Below are positions 1 to 7,660 of a stretch of DNA of 37,700 nucleotides, one piece after another. A program made the translations under genes and the position numbers. How positions within the stretch are numbered: position 1 is the first letter of the stretch; each line of letters starts with the position of its first letter. The stretch spans positions 1 to 37,700 of the forward strand of contig JAFDFZ010000035.1 of assembly GCA_019309565.1 (NCBI GenBank). The letters are read 5' to 3'. This DNA is from Deltaproteobacteria bacterium. GTDB lineage: Bacteria; Desulfobacterota; Desulfobacteria; Desulfobacterales; SURF-15. The notes under the pieces were generated by a model. That model saw nothing but the letters and a program-made list of their open reading frames with translations, ran no database searches and was not told the DNA's origin.

Positions 1-33
1 ATGTGATTTATTCAACTACGGGATTTAAATGAC

Positions 34-417
34 TTAAGAAGAGCGTTTCGATCGATCCGGCACGATTTCGATCCAATAACCATCCGGGTCCTCGATAAAA
101 TAAATTCCCATCTTTTCGTTTTCGTAGCAAATACAACCCATCTCCTCATGCTTTTTATGTGCGGCCTGAAAATCATCAGCAATGAATGCCAGATGATACT
201 CCCCTTCACCTAAGTCATATGGTTTATCCCGATCTTTCAGCCAGGTCAGCTCCAACTGAAAATCGGTGGTCCCATCTCCCAAAAAAACCAGGATGAAACT
301 GTCGTCATCGGCTACCTTTCTGCGGACCTCCACCAGCCCCAGTGCCTCCCTGTAAAATTTCAAACTTCTTTCAAGATCAAATACGTTATAGTTGTTGTGG
401 TAGAATCGAAATTTCAT
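34..417 (-). CDS. gloA: Glyoxalase I-like VOC family enzyme
   Basis: A 127-residue VOC-fold protein of the lactoylglutathione lyase type, which would isomerise the hemithioacetal of methylglyoxal and a thiol in the cytoplasm. The four expected metal ligands of glyoxalase I can be placed: H7 (YHNNYNV), E56 (FQLELTW), H75 (EYHLAF) and E117 (YWIEIVP). Their spacing is close to that of E. coli GloA (H5/E56/H74/E122), so a metal-binding dimer is likely. The end DPDGYWIEIV is the usual family C-terminus. The start ATG has a GGGAG ribosome site upstream. The gene stands alone at the window edge, divergent from the kinase at 713. Glyoxalase I is the best call; another VOC lyase or epimerase remains possible because the thiol substrate cannot be read from sequence. 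Confidence 0.85.
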   Translation of the reverse strand: MKFRFYHNNYNVFDLERSLKFYREALGLVEVRRKVADDDSFILVFLGDGTTDFQLELTWLKDRDKPYDLGEGEYHLAFIADDFQAAHKKHEEMGCICYENEKMGIYFIEDPDGYWIEIVPDRSKRSS

Positions 418-585
418 TCAGTTCTCTCCCTTCATGGTTTTTCCATAACATTTCAGCCCTTTGAAAAACTACATTTATGTATCGTATGCTCTAACCTGAG
501 GCGGATTACAAGCCGCAATCGCCGATGATTCATCAAGTTATAAAGCGGACAAAAAAATAATCCATCCCCTCGATCAAATAAACCC

Positions 586-614
586 TTGACGGAAGTTTTT
601 ACTTATAACATATT
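586..614 (+). promoter_or_regulatory. Candidate sigma70 promoter for the PfkB kinase gene
   Basis: TTGACG (586-591) is followed after 17 bases by CATATT (609-614) in an AT-rich stretch, about 100 bases before the TTG start at 713. The -35 matches the consensus in five of six positions, the -10 in four of six. The rest of the gene-free stretch 418-712 shows nothing else I can name. Confidence 0.4.
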
Positions 615-712
615 ACACAACAAGTGAAAAGCTTTGCAGAAAGTCCACAAGTGATTTTTAGTGAAATTCAGGCCTGAGCCTCCATGGTTGCATTCTGAAG
701 GATGTGGTATAA

Positions 713-1681
713 TTGAAAAATACACGGTTTGACGTGACCACCATCGGTTCCACAATGATCCGTTTTTCGGTTCCAGCCGGTGAGCGTCTTGAAACAGCCG
801 CTGTTTTTGTCGTTCATACTGCAGGCACGGAAGGCAATACAATGGTGGCGCTTTCTCGAATGGGGCTTCGTTGCGGCTGGATTTCCCGCCTGAAAAATGA
901 TGCCCTGGGGAAAAGAATTGAAAGGGAAATTCATGGATTCGGTGTCGATACATCTCGCATCATATGGACGGATAAGGATCGCAATGAAATATTCTACGTT
1001 GAATATGGCGAAAATCCTCGGGGAATTCAGGTGATATACGATCGCCGTGGATCTGCGCTGTCACGAATACAGTTCAAGGAAGTGGATACCGGGTATCTTT
1101 TTGACACTCGCATTCTGCACATGACCGGAATTTTACCTGCGCTCTCCCCCCATTGCAGAAAGACAACGGAAAATGCAATAGTCGCTGCAAAAGATGCAGG
1201 AGTCAAAATCTCCTTTGACGTGAACTATCGCAGCAAACTGTGGTCTGCCAAAAAAGCGGCGCAAGTACTCAGGCCTCTGATGGAAATGAGCGATATCTTG
1301 TTTATCACCCGGGAGGATGCCCTGGATCTATTCGGTCTCAAAGATCAACCCGATCAGCTTCTGCATTCTCTCTATAATCAGTTTCACCCTGAGATATGCA
1401 TTGTAACTCTTGGAAGTGACGGCGGGATCGCCTTTGACGGCTCTGCTATCTACCAAAGCCCGACCTATAAGGTGCATATCATAGACCGGCTGGGTGCCGG
1501 CGACAGCTTTACCGCCGGCTTCCTTTGCGGGTATCTTGAAGGTTCCATCGTTGCAGCTCTTAACTACGCCTCTGCCATGGCAGCATTGAAGCTCGGCATT
1601 CGGGGAGATTATTTTGTATCTGACAGACGGGAAGTACTTCAGTTGATCAAAGCTGGAAGCGGAAGGGAAGTGAAAAGGTAA
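713..1681 (+). CDS. kdgK: PfkB-family sugar kinase, probably 2-keto-3-deoxygluconate kinase
   Basis: A 322-residue ribokinase/PfkB-fold kinase. The C-terminal PfkB signature GAGDSFTAGF is at about 261-270, with D264 as the expected catalytic base, and the N-terminal glycine-rich segment (AGTEGNTMVALSRMG) is near 37-51. The segment FDVNYRSKLW at about 168-177 is typical of 2-keto-3-deoxygluconate (KDG) kinases, which phosphorylate KDG to KDPG in uronate and Entner-Doudoroff catabolism. The start is TTG, chosen because AAGGA lies 10 bases upstream and the protein begins as family members do; no better ATG is present. No KDPG aldolase gene is adjacent, which is unusual for this enzyme. KduD-like and UxaE-like genes further right fit the same sugar-acid theme. 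Fructokinase or another PfkB substrate is the main alternative. Confidence 0.75.
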   Translation: MKNTRFDVTTIGSTMIRFSVPAGERLETAAVFVVHTAGTEGNTMVALSRMGLRCGWISRLKNDALGKRIEREIHGFGVDTSRIIWTDKDRNEIFYVEYGENPRGIQVIYDRRGSALSRIQFKEVDTGYLFDTRILHMTGILPALSPHCRKTTENAIVAAKDAGVKISFDVNYRSKLWSAKKAAQVLRPLMEMSDILFITREDALDLFGLKDQPDQLLHSLYNQFHPEICIVTLGSDGGIAFDGSAIYQSPTYKVHIIDRLGAGDSFTAGFLCGYLEGSIVAALNYASAMAALKLGIRGDYFVSDRREVLQLIKAGSGREVKR

Positions 1682-1695
1682 AAAGGACAGCGGGT

Positions 1696-1926
1696 TTGCC
1701 ATCCGAAGCACTTTGGTGGCAATGGCTTGATCGGTTTCTAGCACGGCGGCGAGTTCCTGAAAACCGGACTTTTATAGATGAAAAACAAAAGGATAAAATA
1801 CTTAACGAACTGATGGACGAGTTTTTGACCGTTTCACTGCCCTATATCTCCCGGCCGCACTTTCCCCAGCGTTTTGTGATGAAGAAGTATAAGGAACATA
1901 AAGAGCGCCAAAAATGGTATCGTTGA
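1696..1926 (+). CDS. Small ORF of unknown function after kdgK
   Basis: A possible 76-residue protein starting with TTG 14 bases after the kinase stop. It is rich in basic and aromatic residues (WWQWLDRF near the start, KKYKEHKERQKWYR at the end). I recognise no domain, signal peptide or membrane segment. Its position directly behind the kinase on the same strand is the main support; the weak start codon and lack of a clear ribosome site count against it. It could be a real small gene, a decayed remnant, or a chance ORF. Confidence 0.3.
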   Translation: MPSEALWWQWLDRFLARRRVPENRTFIDEKQKDKILNELMDEFLTVSLPYISRPHFPQRFVMKKYKEHKERQKWYR

Positions 1927-2328
1927 ATCGAAAAAACGAGCCGTATTGAATTGCGCTTTATGCACCCCTTTGGGGGTTAACAGGGCGAGCGCGCCTCCCC
2001 CAAAGCCTGTTGGACGAAAGCATAAGCCCTGCTTGTCGAAACGAAGTGCAGATTACTCATGGAGGGGTAGGAGGCGCACCGGCTGTTTCGGTTTTAATTC
2101 CTGTCAAAGACACGGTGGTTTGTGGTCAAAATGTTGACAAGATTGCCACCTTAACCGACCTCTGTCTCTAACCTGGACCGATACCGTTAAAGGTGTGATA
2201 AGCCCGGCACCGAACCCAAATCGAGATAAAACTCAACTGGTATAGCTTTTGCATTTTGGTAACCGAAACAATCGCCGATTCTGGCGGTTTTGGAACAAAT
2301 TCGAGCATGCTTGAATTGGGACGTATCA
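1927..2328. other. Gene-free stretch with two inverted repeats and a sigma54-like site
   Basis: About 400 bases between the small ORF and the hybrid kinase. It holds an inverted repeat CTTTGGGGG (1968-1976) / CCCCCAAAG (1997-2005), a second nested one (GGTGG 2114-2118 / CCACC 2146-2150 with GTCAA/TTGAC inside), and the -24/-12-like element at 2238-2253. The reading frame open at 1946-2137 is short and has no recognisable content. No T-run follows either hairpin, so I do not call them terminators. Confidence 0.5.
2238..2253 (+). promoter_or_regulatory. Sigma54-like -24/-12 promoter for the kinase/activator pair
   Basis: TGGTATAGCTTTTGCA has GG and GC at the spacing required for RpoN promoters and a perfect TTGCA -12 block; positions 4, 6 and 7 of the TGGCACG block deviate. 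The predicted start of transcription is near 2264, about 65 bases before the ATG at 2329. The downstream operon encodes a sigma54 activator, so autogenous control is possible (inference). Confidence 0.45.
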
Positions 2329-4341
2329 ATGCCCGGGAAACCGAGCTATGAAGAGCTGAAACAAAGGGTTAAAGCATTGGAGAAAAATGAATCGGAGCAA
2401 AGGCATTCAGAAGAAATATTGAAGGAGATCGGAGCTCTGTTTCACGGGCTGTTCAAACACATATCCGATGGTGTTATCCTGATCGAAAAAGACGGTCATA
2501 TTGCACTGGCTAACCCGGCTGCCGAGCGTATCCTGGGGCTCAAGCGATCCAATATCGAGAAACGCAATTATATCAGCCCTGATTGGTGTGTCACCCGTGC
2601 TGATGGGACACCGATGCCACCGGAAGAAATGGCCGGACCCCGCGCCATGAAAGAAATGCAGCCTGTGGATTACGTCGTCATGGGCATTGGACGTCCGGAT
2701 GGCAGTTTAGCCTGGCTTAATGTCAGTGCTGCACCGGTTATTAACGAAGCCGAAGAGCTTCTTGGTGTTATAGGAATCTTTAAAGACATCACCGAGCAAA
2801 AGCGGGCCGCAGAGGCGCTGCGGGAGAGTGAGCAGAAATACCGAACTCTAATTGAGAATGCCTATGATGCAATCTTTGTGGTTCAGGATGAAGGGATAAC
2901 GTTCCCAAACCCAAGAACAGAGGAATTAACAGGCTATTCAAAGGAGGAATTGGAAAAGATCCCTTTCGCTGAACTTATCCACCCCGAGAACAGAGACAAG
3001 GTTCTGGAAATACACAGACAGAGGCTGGCCGGAGAAGATCCTCCCAGCCACTGTTTCTTCAGGATCATCAACAAAAGGGGGGAAGAATCGTGGGTGCAAC
3101 TCAATACGGCTTTAATAAATTGGGAGAATCGCCCGGCAATCCTTTATTTTATGAGAGATGTAACTCAGCAGAAAAGGCTTGAGACCCAACTCCAGCATGC
3201 CGTGAAGATGGAGGCCATAGGAACCCTGGTCGGGGGCATTGCCCACGATTTCAACAATTATCTTCAGGCCATCTTCGGGTATATCCAGATCCTGCTGATG
3301 GAAAAGGAGCCGGATGATCCTGATCTGGAGCGATTAAGAAAGATAGAGCAAGCGACCAAGAATGCCATCGATCTCATCCAGCAACTCCTCACCTTCAGCC
3401 GCAAGGTGGAGAGCAGAAGAAGACCGATCGATCTCAACCAGGAGATCAGACTGGCGGTTAAACTTCTCAGGAGGTCCATCCCGAGGATGATTGATATAGA
3501 AGTCAACCTGGCAGATGACCTGAAGACGATCAATGCCGATCCGGTCCAGATGGAGCAGATATTCATGAACCTTGCGGTGAACGCCCGGGATGCCATGCCC
3601 AAGGGCGGGAAACTGGTCATTGAAACCGAAAACGTGAGCATTGGGGAGGAATACCGCAACACCCATTTGGGGGTCCTCCCGGGGCAATATGCCCTGCTGA
3701 GCGTTTCGGATACCGGCACCGGGATGGATAAGGAGGTCCTGGAGCACATCTTTGAGCCCTTCTACACCACTAAGGAGCCGGGTAAAGGCACGGGCCTCGG
3801 CCTTTCCATGGTCCACGGCCTGGTGAAAGATCATGGCGGGTATATCATGTGTTATAGTGAACCCGGAAAGGGGACGTGCTTCAAGATATACCTTCCGGTC
3901 CTAGAGGTGGAGGCCGCGGAACAGGGAGTTGAGAGAGAAAAGGACGAGGAGATCCCGGGCGGCGATGAAACTATTCTGCTGGTGGACGACGAGGAAATGT
4001 TTCGGGATATTGGCCAGCAGATCCTCCGGAGGTTTGGTTACAATGTCCTTTTGGCTCATGATGGCGAGAGCGCCCTTGAACTATACCGTAAGCAAAAGAA
4101 AGCGATATCCCTTATCATCCTGGATCTCGTCATGCCGGGGATGGGTGGCAGTAAGTGTCTCGAGGCGCTTCTCGGGATGGACCCAGCGGTAAATGTGTTG
4201 ATCGCCAGCGGGTATTCGATCAACGGGACTGAAAGAAGGGCCATCCAGGCAGGCGGCAGGCGATTTATCCGCAAGCCTTTTGATATGAAACAGATGCTCA
4301 AGCAGGTGCGGAAGGCCCTGGACCGATCAATTGACGAGTGA
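2329..4341 (+). CDS. Hybrid sensor histidine kinase, PAS-PAS-HisKA-HATPase-REC
   Basis: A 670-residue cytoplasmic sensor kinase with no transmembrane segment. In order: short N-terminal coiled coil (about 1-40), PAS 1 (about 40-160, ending FKDITEQKR), PAS 2 (about 165-290, ending MRDVTQQKR), HisKA with GGIAHDFNN and phosphorylatable H306, HATPase_c (N box NLAVNARDAM, G1 DTGTGM, G2 GKGTGLGLSM), and a C-terminal receiver with the acceptor D599 (ILDLVMPGMGG). I chose the ATG at 2329 rather than the TTG at 2290 because the protein then begins MPGKPSYEELKQRV, the standard start of this family in Desulfobacterota. It probably signals to the sigma54 activator 64 bases downstream, through its own receiver or directly. 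The PAS ligands cannot be deduced. PAS 2 could bind a small molecule or heme, but nothing diagnostic is visible. Confidence 0.9.
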   Translation: MPGKPSYEELKQRVKALEKNESEQRHSEEILKEIGALFHGLFKHISDGVILIEKDGHIALANPAAERILGLKRSNIEKRNYISPDWCVTRADGTPMPPEEMAGPRAMKEMQPVDYVVMGIGRPDGSLAWLNVSAAPVINEAEELLGVIGIFKDITEQKRAAEALRESEQKYRTLIENAYDAIFVVQDEGITFPNPRTEELTGYSKEELEKIPFAELIHPENRDKVLEIHRQRLAGEDPPSHCFFRIINKRGEESWVQLNTALINWENRPAILYFMRDVTQQKRLETQLQHAVKMEAIGTLVGGIAHDFNNYLQAIFGYIQILLMEKEPDDPDLERLRKIEQATKNAIDLIQQLLTFSRKVESRRRPIDLNQEIRLAVKLLRRSIPRMIDIEVNLADDLKTINADPVQMEQIFMNLAVNARDAMPKGGKLVIETENVSIGEEYRNTHLGVLPGQYALLSVSDTGTGMDKEVLEHIFEPFYTTKEPGKGTGLGLSMVHGLVKDHGGYIMCYSEPGKGTCFKIYLPVLEVEAAEQGVEREKDEEIPGGDETILLVDDEEMFRDIGQQILRRFGYNVLLAHDGESALELYRKQKKAISLIILDLVMPGMGGSKCLEALLGMDPAVNVLIASGYSINGTERRAIQAGGRRFIRKPFDMKQMLKQVRKALDRSIDE

Positions 4342-4405
4342 ATACTTATTGCTGTAAAGAGCAGGAAATGTTTAAACTCTTCATGATCAGAGAGCAGGCG
4401 TGAAA

Positions 4406-5902
4406 ATGGATGGTAAAGTAGGCGCGCGAATATTAGCGATTGATGATGACCATGATGTTCTTGATATTATTTCCTCCAGTCTGGGCAGGGAAGGTTATGA
4501 TGTGCAAAGCTGTGATTCCCCCGGAAAGGCCCTGCTTCTTTTAAGCCATCGGGATTTTGACCTTGTCCTGCTTGATATTATCATGCCTGAAATGGACGGT
4601 ATGCAGGTCGCTTCCCACATAATAAACAATCTCATCAACGTTGAAATCGTCGTGATGACCGTTCAGCCTGACGAGGCAAGGATTGATGCCTTCAAGGAGA
4701 TGGGAATCTCCCATTTTCTCTTTAAGCCCTTCAGCGTTCAACATCTCATTTACACGGTTTACGCGGCCCTCTACTCCAGAAGAGCCCAGCAGGACCTCAT
4801 AAAAAACGCTTCGCACAGAGGCAGCAGGGGCCGGATGGTGGGGATCTCCAGCGCCTACCGATACCTGCAGAAAAAGATCTCCCTGCTGTCTTGTTCGGAC
4901 CTTCCGATACTCATAGAAGGGGAGACCGGCACCGGCAAAGAGCTGATTGCCAGGGAGATACACGCTCAGAGCAGGAGGAATGATAAACCTTTCCTGCCCG
5001 TTAACTGCGCCACCCTCGGCAGCATAGCGGAAAGCGAGCTGTTCGGTCATGTCTCCGGCGCATTTACCGATGCCAAAAGGAGCACAAGAGGCTACGTGGG
5101 ATCGGCAGAAGGCGGGACTCTCTTTCTGGACGAGATCGGAGAATTGCCTTTGCCTTTGCAATCCAAACTTCTTCGGTTCCTGGAAAACGGGGAATATATG
5201 AGGGTTGGCGAATCGCGGGTGAGGATGGCGGATATCCGGATCATCTCGGCCACCAACCACAATATTGAAAACATGTGCCATGAAAAACGATTCAGGCAGG
5301 ATCTCTATTACCGCATTCGCGGCGCATGCATCAAGACCGTACCGCTCCGTGCCCGCCCCGAAGATATCCCCGTACTGGTGTGGCACTTTTTACAGCTCCT
5401 GGCCTCAAAGCATAACCGCACCTTTCACATCTCCCCGGATGTCCTCTCGGCCCTCTGCGCCTATGAATGGCCGGGGAATGTAAGGGAATTGAGACACACG
5501 ATCCATCTGCTCTGTGATCTCTCCATGGATGGCAAAATCCGGTATCATGATGTGGCGCATACCTTAGGGATCAAGGGGCATGAGAAGATAGGAACCTATC
5601 AGCGTGAAAAGGAGAAGGCCCTTTATGCGTTTGACATGAAATATTTTTCCCAGATCCTCATGGCCTCGGGCGGGAAACTTCACAAGGCCCTTGAAATCAC
5701 AGGCATGCACAAGAAGAACTTTTATATCAAGATAAAGCAGCTGGGCCTTTCCCTGAGAGACTTTTCGCAGGACGGCCGAAACAGTACCCACATGAAAAAC
5801 CCGGAGCGTCCCCCCCGATCATCCAGTCCATTATATGCCAAACGCCATGTGGATCCACGGAAATCAGACCCCGCGCAGCCGCATATGAATGCTTTGCTTT
5901 AA
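4406..5902 (+). CDS. NtrC-type sigma54-dependent response regulator
   Basis: A 498-residue activator: receiver domain (about 8-120, acceptor D57 in LLDIIMPEMDG, K107 in FLFKPF), AAA+ domain (about 145-375; Walker A GETGTGKE 172-179, the sigma54-contacting GAFTDA loop 218-223, Walker B LFLDEI 239-244), and a Fis-type helix-turn-helix near 405-445 (ASGGKLHKALEITGMHKKN). It should open sigma54 promoters when phosphorylated. The C-terminal tail of about 45 residues after the DNA-binding domain is longer than usual and low in recognisable structure. Start: ATG at 4406 has GCAGG seven bases upstream; an in-frame GTG at 4400 is the alternative. It is 64 bases behind the hybrid kinase. Its stop overlaps the stop of the convergent HDOD gene. 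Two sigma54-like promoters in the window are plausible targets (inference). Confidence 0.92.
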   Translation: MDGKVGARILAIDDDHDVLDIISSSLGREGYDVQSCDSPGKALLLLSHRDFDLVLLDIIMPEMDGMQVASHIINNLINVEIVVMTVQPDEARIDAFKEMGISHFLFKPFSVQHLIYTVYAALYSRRAQQDLIKNASHRGSRGRMVGISSAYRYLQKKISLLSCSDLPILIEGETGTGKELIAREIHAQSRRNDKPFLPVNCATLGSIAESELFGHVSGAFTDAKRSTRGYVGSAEGGTLFLDEIGELPLPLQSKLLRFLENGEYMRVGESRVRMADIRIISATNHNIENMCHEKRFRQDLYYRIRGACIKTVPLRARPEDIPVLVWHFLQLLASKHNRTFHISPDVLSALCAYEWPGNVRELRHTIHLLCDLSMDGKIRYHDVAHTLGIKGHEKIGTYQREKEKALYAFDMKYFSQILMASGGKLHKALEITGMHKKNFYIKIKQLGLSLRDFSQDGRNSTHMKNPERPPRSSSPLYAKRHVDPRKSDPAQPHMNALL

Positions 5903-6756
5903 TGGATGAGAAGGGCAGCTATTTCATCGGCCTCATCCAGGCGGTCTTTCAGTGCCTGTAGAATAGCCTCGAATGGTAGAGCGGAAGCGAAATGCCCCTC
6001 AGGCAATGACACATGGTATTTTACATCCGGTTGATGCTGGTGGAGATGCCCCAGATGCCCCGATAAAGAGACCGCCAAACGGATAATAGCGGGAATGGAT
6101 AATTCCTTATCCCCATTCAGTGACCGGTGGTGGCTCGCCATGCACTGGCCTATCATATCCGGAAGCCCCCATGTCTCGGCCAGGAATTTTCCTGCCTGAC
6201 AGTGGTCTACTCCGATGAGGCCCTGTTCCTTGTCGCATCCCATCCTGAAAAGATCTCCCTTTTGCCTCAAAAGCCTGGCATGATCCGGTGCAACGACATG
6301 GATCGCGGCATGTCCCATGTCGTGGAGTAACCCCGCGGTGTAATCTACCCCGATGAATTGCAATCCCGCTGCGTTGGCTATGATGGAACACGTCATGGCC
6401 ACGATGACCGAATGTCTCGTAAGGTTCCTGAGGAAATCGGTCTCGACCCGACCGGAGAAGGCCGATATGACCCCCAAGGTCTGAAGGAGTTGATAAGTGG
6501 TTCTAAGGCCAAGGATCACCAGGGCCGTCTCGATGCTGTCCACCCTGCGCCTCATCCCATAATAGGCGGAGTTGGCGACTTTCAGTATCTTTGCCGTCAT
6601 CGAGGGATCGGCTTTCAGGAGATGTGCAATCTGATTGATGGAACTCTCCGGATCGTTGAACAGTTGCTGGGCGGCAAGCACCGTTGCGGGCATGGATGGC
6701 AGCAGCGTGTTGTCTTTTATTCTTTCAGATAGACTTTGGCAACTTAGAGGTTCCAT
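5899..6756 (-). CDS. HDOD-domain signalling protein
   Basis: A 285-residue protein made of one HDOD domain (about 15-225), the HD-related output domain that often accompanies response regulators and chemotaxis genes. The N-terminal LPSMPATVLAAQQL and the ADPSMTAKILKVANSAYYG segment are diagnostic. Unlike strongly degenerate members it keeps an HD pair (LLHDMGHA, H145-D146) plus H115 and a SHH motif near 210, so residual phosphohydrolase activity cannot be excluded. It is the last gene of the chemosensory operon, three bases behind the REC-HATPase gene, so it is probably co-expressed with it. Known HDOD proteins affect motility, c-di-GMP signalling or stress responses; the specific role here is unknown. 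Confidence 0.88.
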   Translation of the reverse strand: MEPLSCQSLSERIKDNTLLPSMPATVLAAQQLFNDPESSINQIAHLLKADPSMTAKILKVANSAYYGMRRRVDSIETALVILGLRTTYQLLQTLGVISAFSGRVETDFLRNLTRHSVIVAMTCSIIANAAGLQFIGVDYTAGLLHDMGHAAIHVVAPDHARLLRQKGDLFRMGCDKEQGLIGVDHCQAGKFLAETWGLPDMIGQCMASHHRSLNGDKELSIPAIIRLAVSLSGHLGHLHQHQPDVKYHVSLPEGHFASALPFEAILQALKDRLDEADEIAALLIH

Positions 6757-6759
6757 TCT

Positions 6760-7593
6760 CTATTCTCCCACGCGAAACTGCAGTACCACCATGTTCCCTT
6801 TCTCGTTAAAGATGATCCTGTCGGCAGTCTCGCGAATCACGCGAATCCCCAGACCGCCCGGCCGTTTGGATTCAGCCATGCGTTTCTCTTGCTGGTCCGG
6901 GCAGGGCATCTCTTCAATCGTTTCCAGGGTTCCCTTGACGTCGAACCCATCCCCCTCGTCTTCAATCTTGATGGTCACGGCGCTGTCTGTGATCCCGATA
7001 GAGAGCTTCACCACGGATTCGATGTCAAACCGATTGCCCCACTCCACTGCGTTCCTGCCCAATTCACTGATCGAAAATTTGACATCCCAGAACCGTTCCT
7101 CGTTCAGGATATCCTTCAGAAGAGCGTCGAGGAACGACTGGAGCTTTGCTATGGCGTCCTCTGATGAGGTGATAACAAACTCATACCATCCCGGCCGGGC
7201 TTCATGAATACCGATCCTTGCCGTTTCCGATCTCAACTCTGCCATATTTTGAACGGTTTCCAGGAGATCGTCTTCTGTAAGCGGTTTTTTCAGGTAGAAA
7301 TCCGCACCGGATCTGATTGCCTCAATGACCTGTTTTTCGGAATGGCGCCCGGTCATGAGGGCCACTCCGGTCTCGGGCCATCGCTTTTTTACGGCCTTCC
7401 CCAGCTCGACGCCCGATCCGTCCGGCATGCTGATATCCGATATCACCATATCGACCCGCTCACGGCCCATGAGCGTCAGGGCCTCATGAAAGCCGGAAAC
7501 CTCCAGAACCTCATACCCCTTGGAGCGTAGGACACGGACCATCATGGATCGGATTTCCTCTTCGTCTTCCACCACCATCAATTTTCCGTTCAT
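6760..7593 (-). CDS. Response regulator with RsbW-like HATPase output (partner-switch kinase)
   Basis: A 277-residue fusion of a receiver (about 1-118; acceptor D53 in ISDISMPDGSG, K103 in FYLKKPL) and a GHKL ATPase of the anti-sigma serine-kinase type (about 135-277). The ATPase shows the N box ELGRNAVEWGN (E177, N181), G1 DEGDGFD (212-218) and a G2 GGLGIR (about 246-251). There is no HisKA, so it is not a histidine kinase; RsbW/SpoIIAB-type proteins bind a sigma factor or other target and phosphorylate a STAS partner on serine. A STAS protein is encoded in the same operon at 12207. The receiver would make this switch respond to CheA-type phosphorylation (inference). It lies between cheA (67-base gap) and the HDOD gene. 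Confidence 0.87.
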   Translation of the reverse strand: MNGKLMVVEDEEEIRSMMVRVLRSKGYEVLEVSGFHEALTLMGRERVDMVISDISMPDGSGVELGKAVKKRWPETGVALMTGRHSEKQVIEAIRSGADFYLKKPLTEDDLLETVQNMAELRSETARIGIHEARPGWYEFVITSSEDAIAKLQSFLDALLKDILNEERFWDVKFSISELGRNAVEWGNRFDIESVVKLSIGITDSAVTIKIEDEGDGFDVKGTLETIEEMPCPDQQEKRMAESKRPGGLGIRVIRETADRIIFNEKGNMVVLQFRVGE

Positions 7594-7660
7594 GGCCCTG
7601 AGCCTCGCTTTTAATAAGGAGGATCATCCACGTGCTTTGTATATTCCATCTCAATTGCCA

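Noticed and set aside
603..953. Minus-strand frames overlapping the start of kdgK
   Set aside because: They oppose a clear PfkB protein and have no family features.
1946..2137. 63-codon plus-strand frame
   Set aside because: Composition and lack of a ribosome site suggest chance; it spans an inverted repeat.
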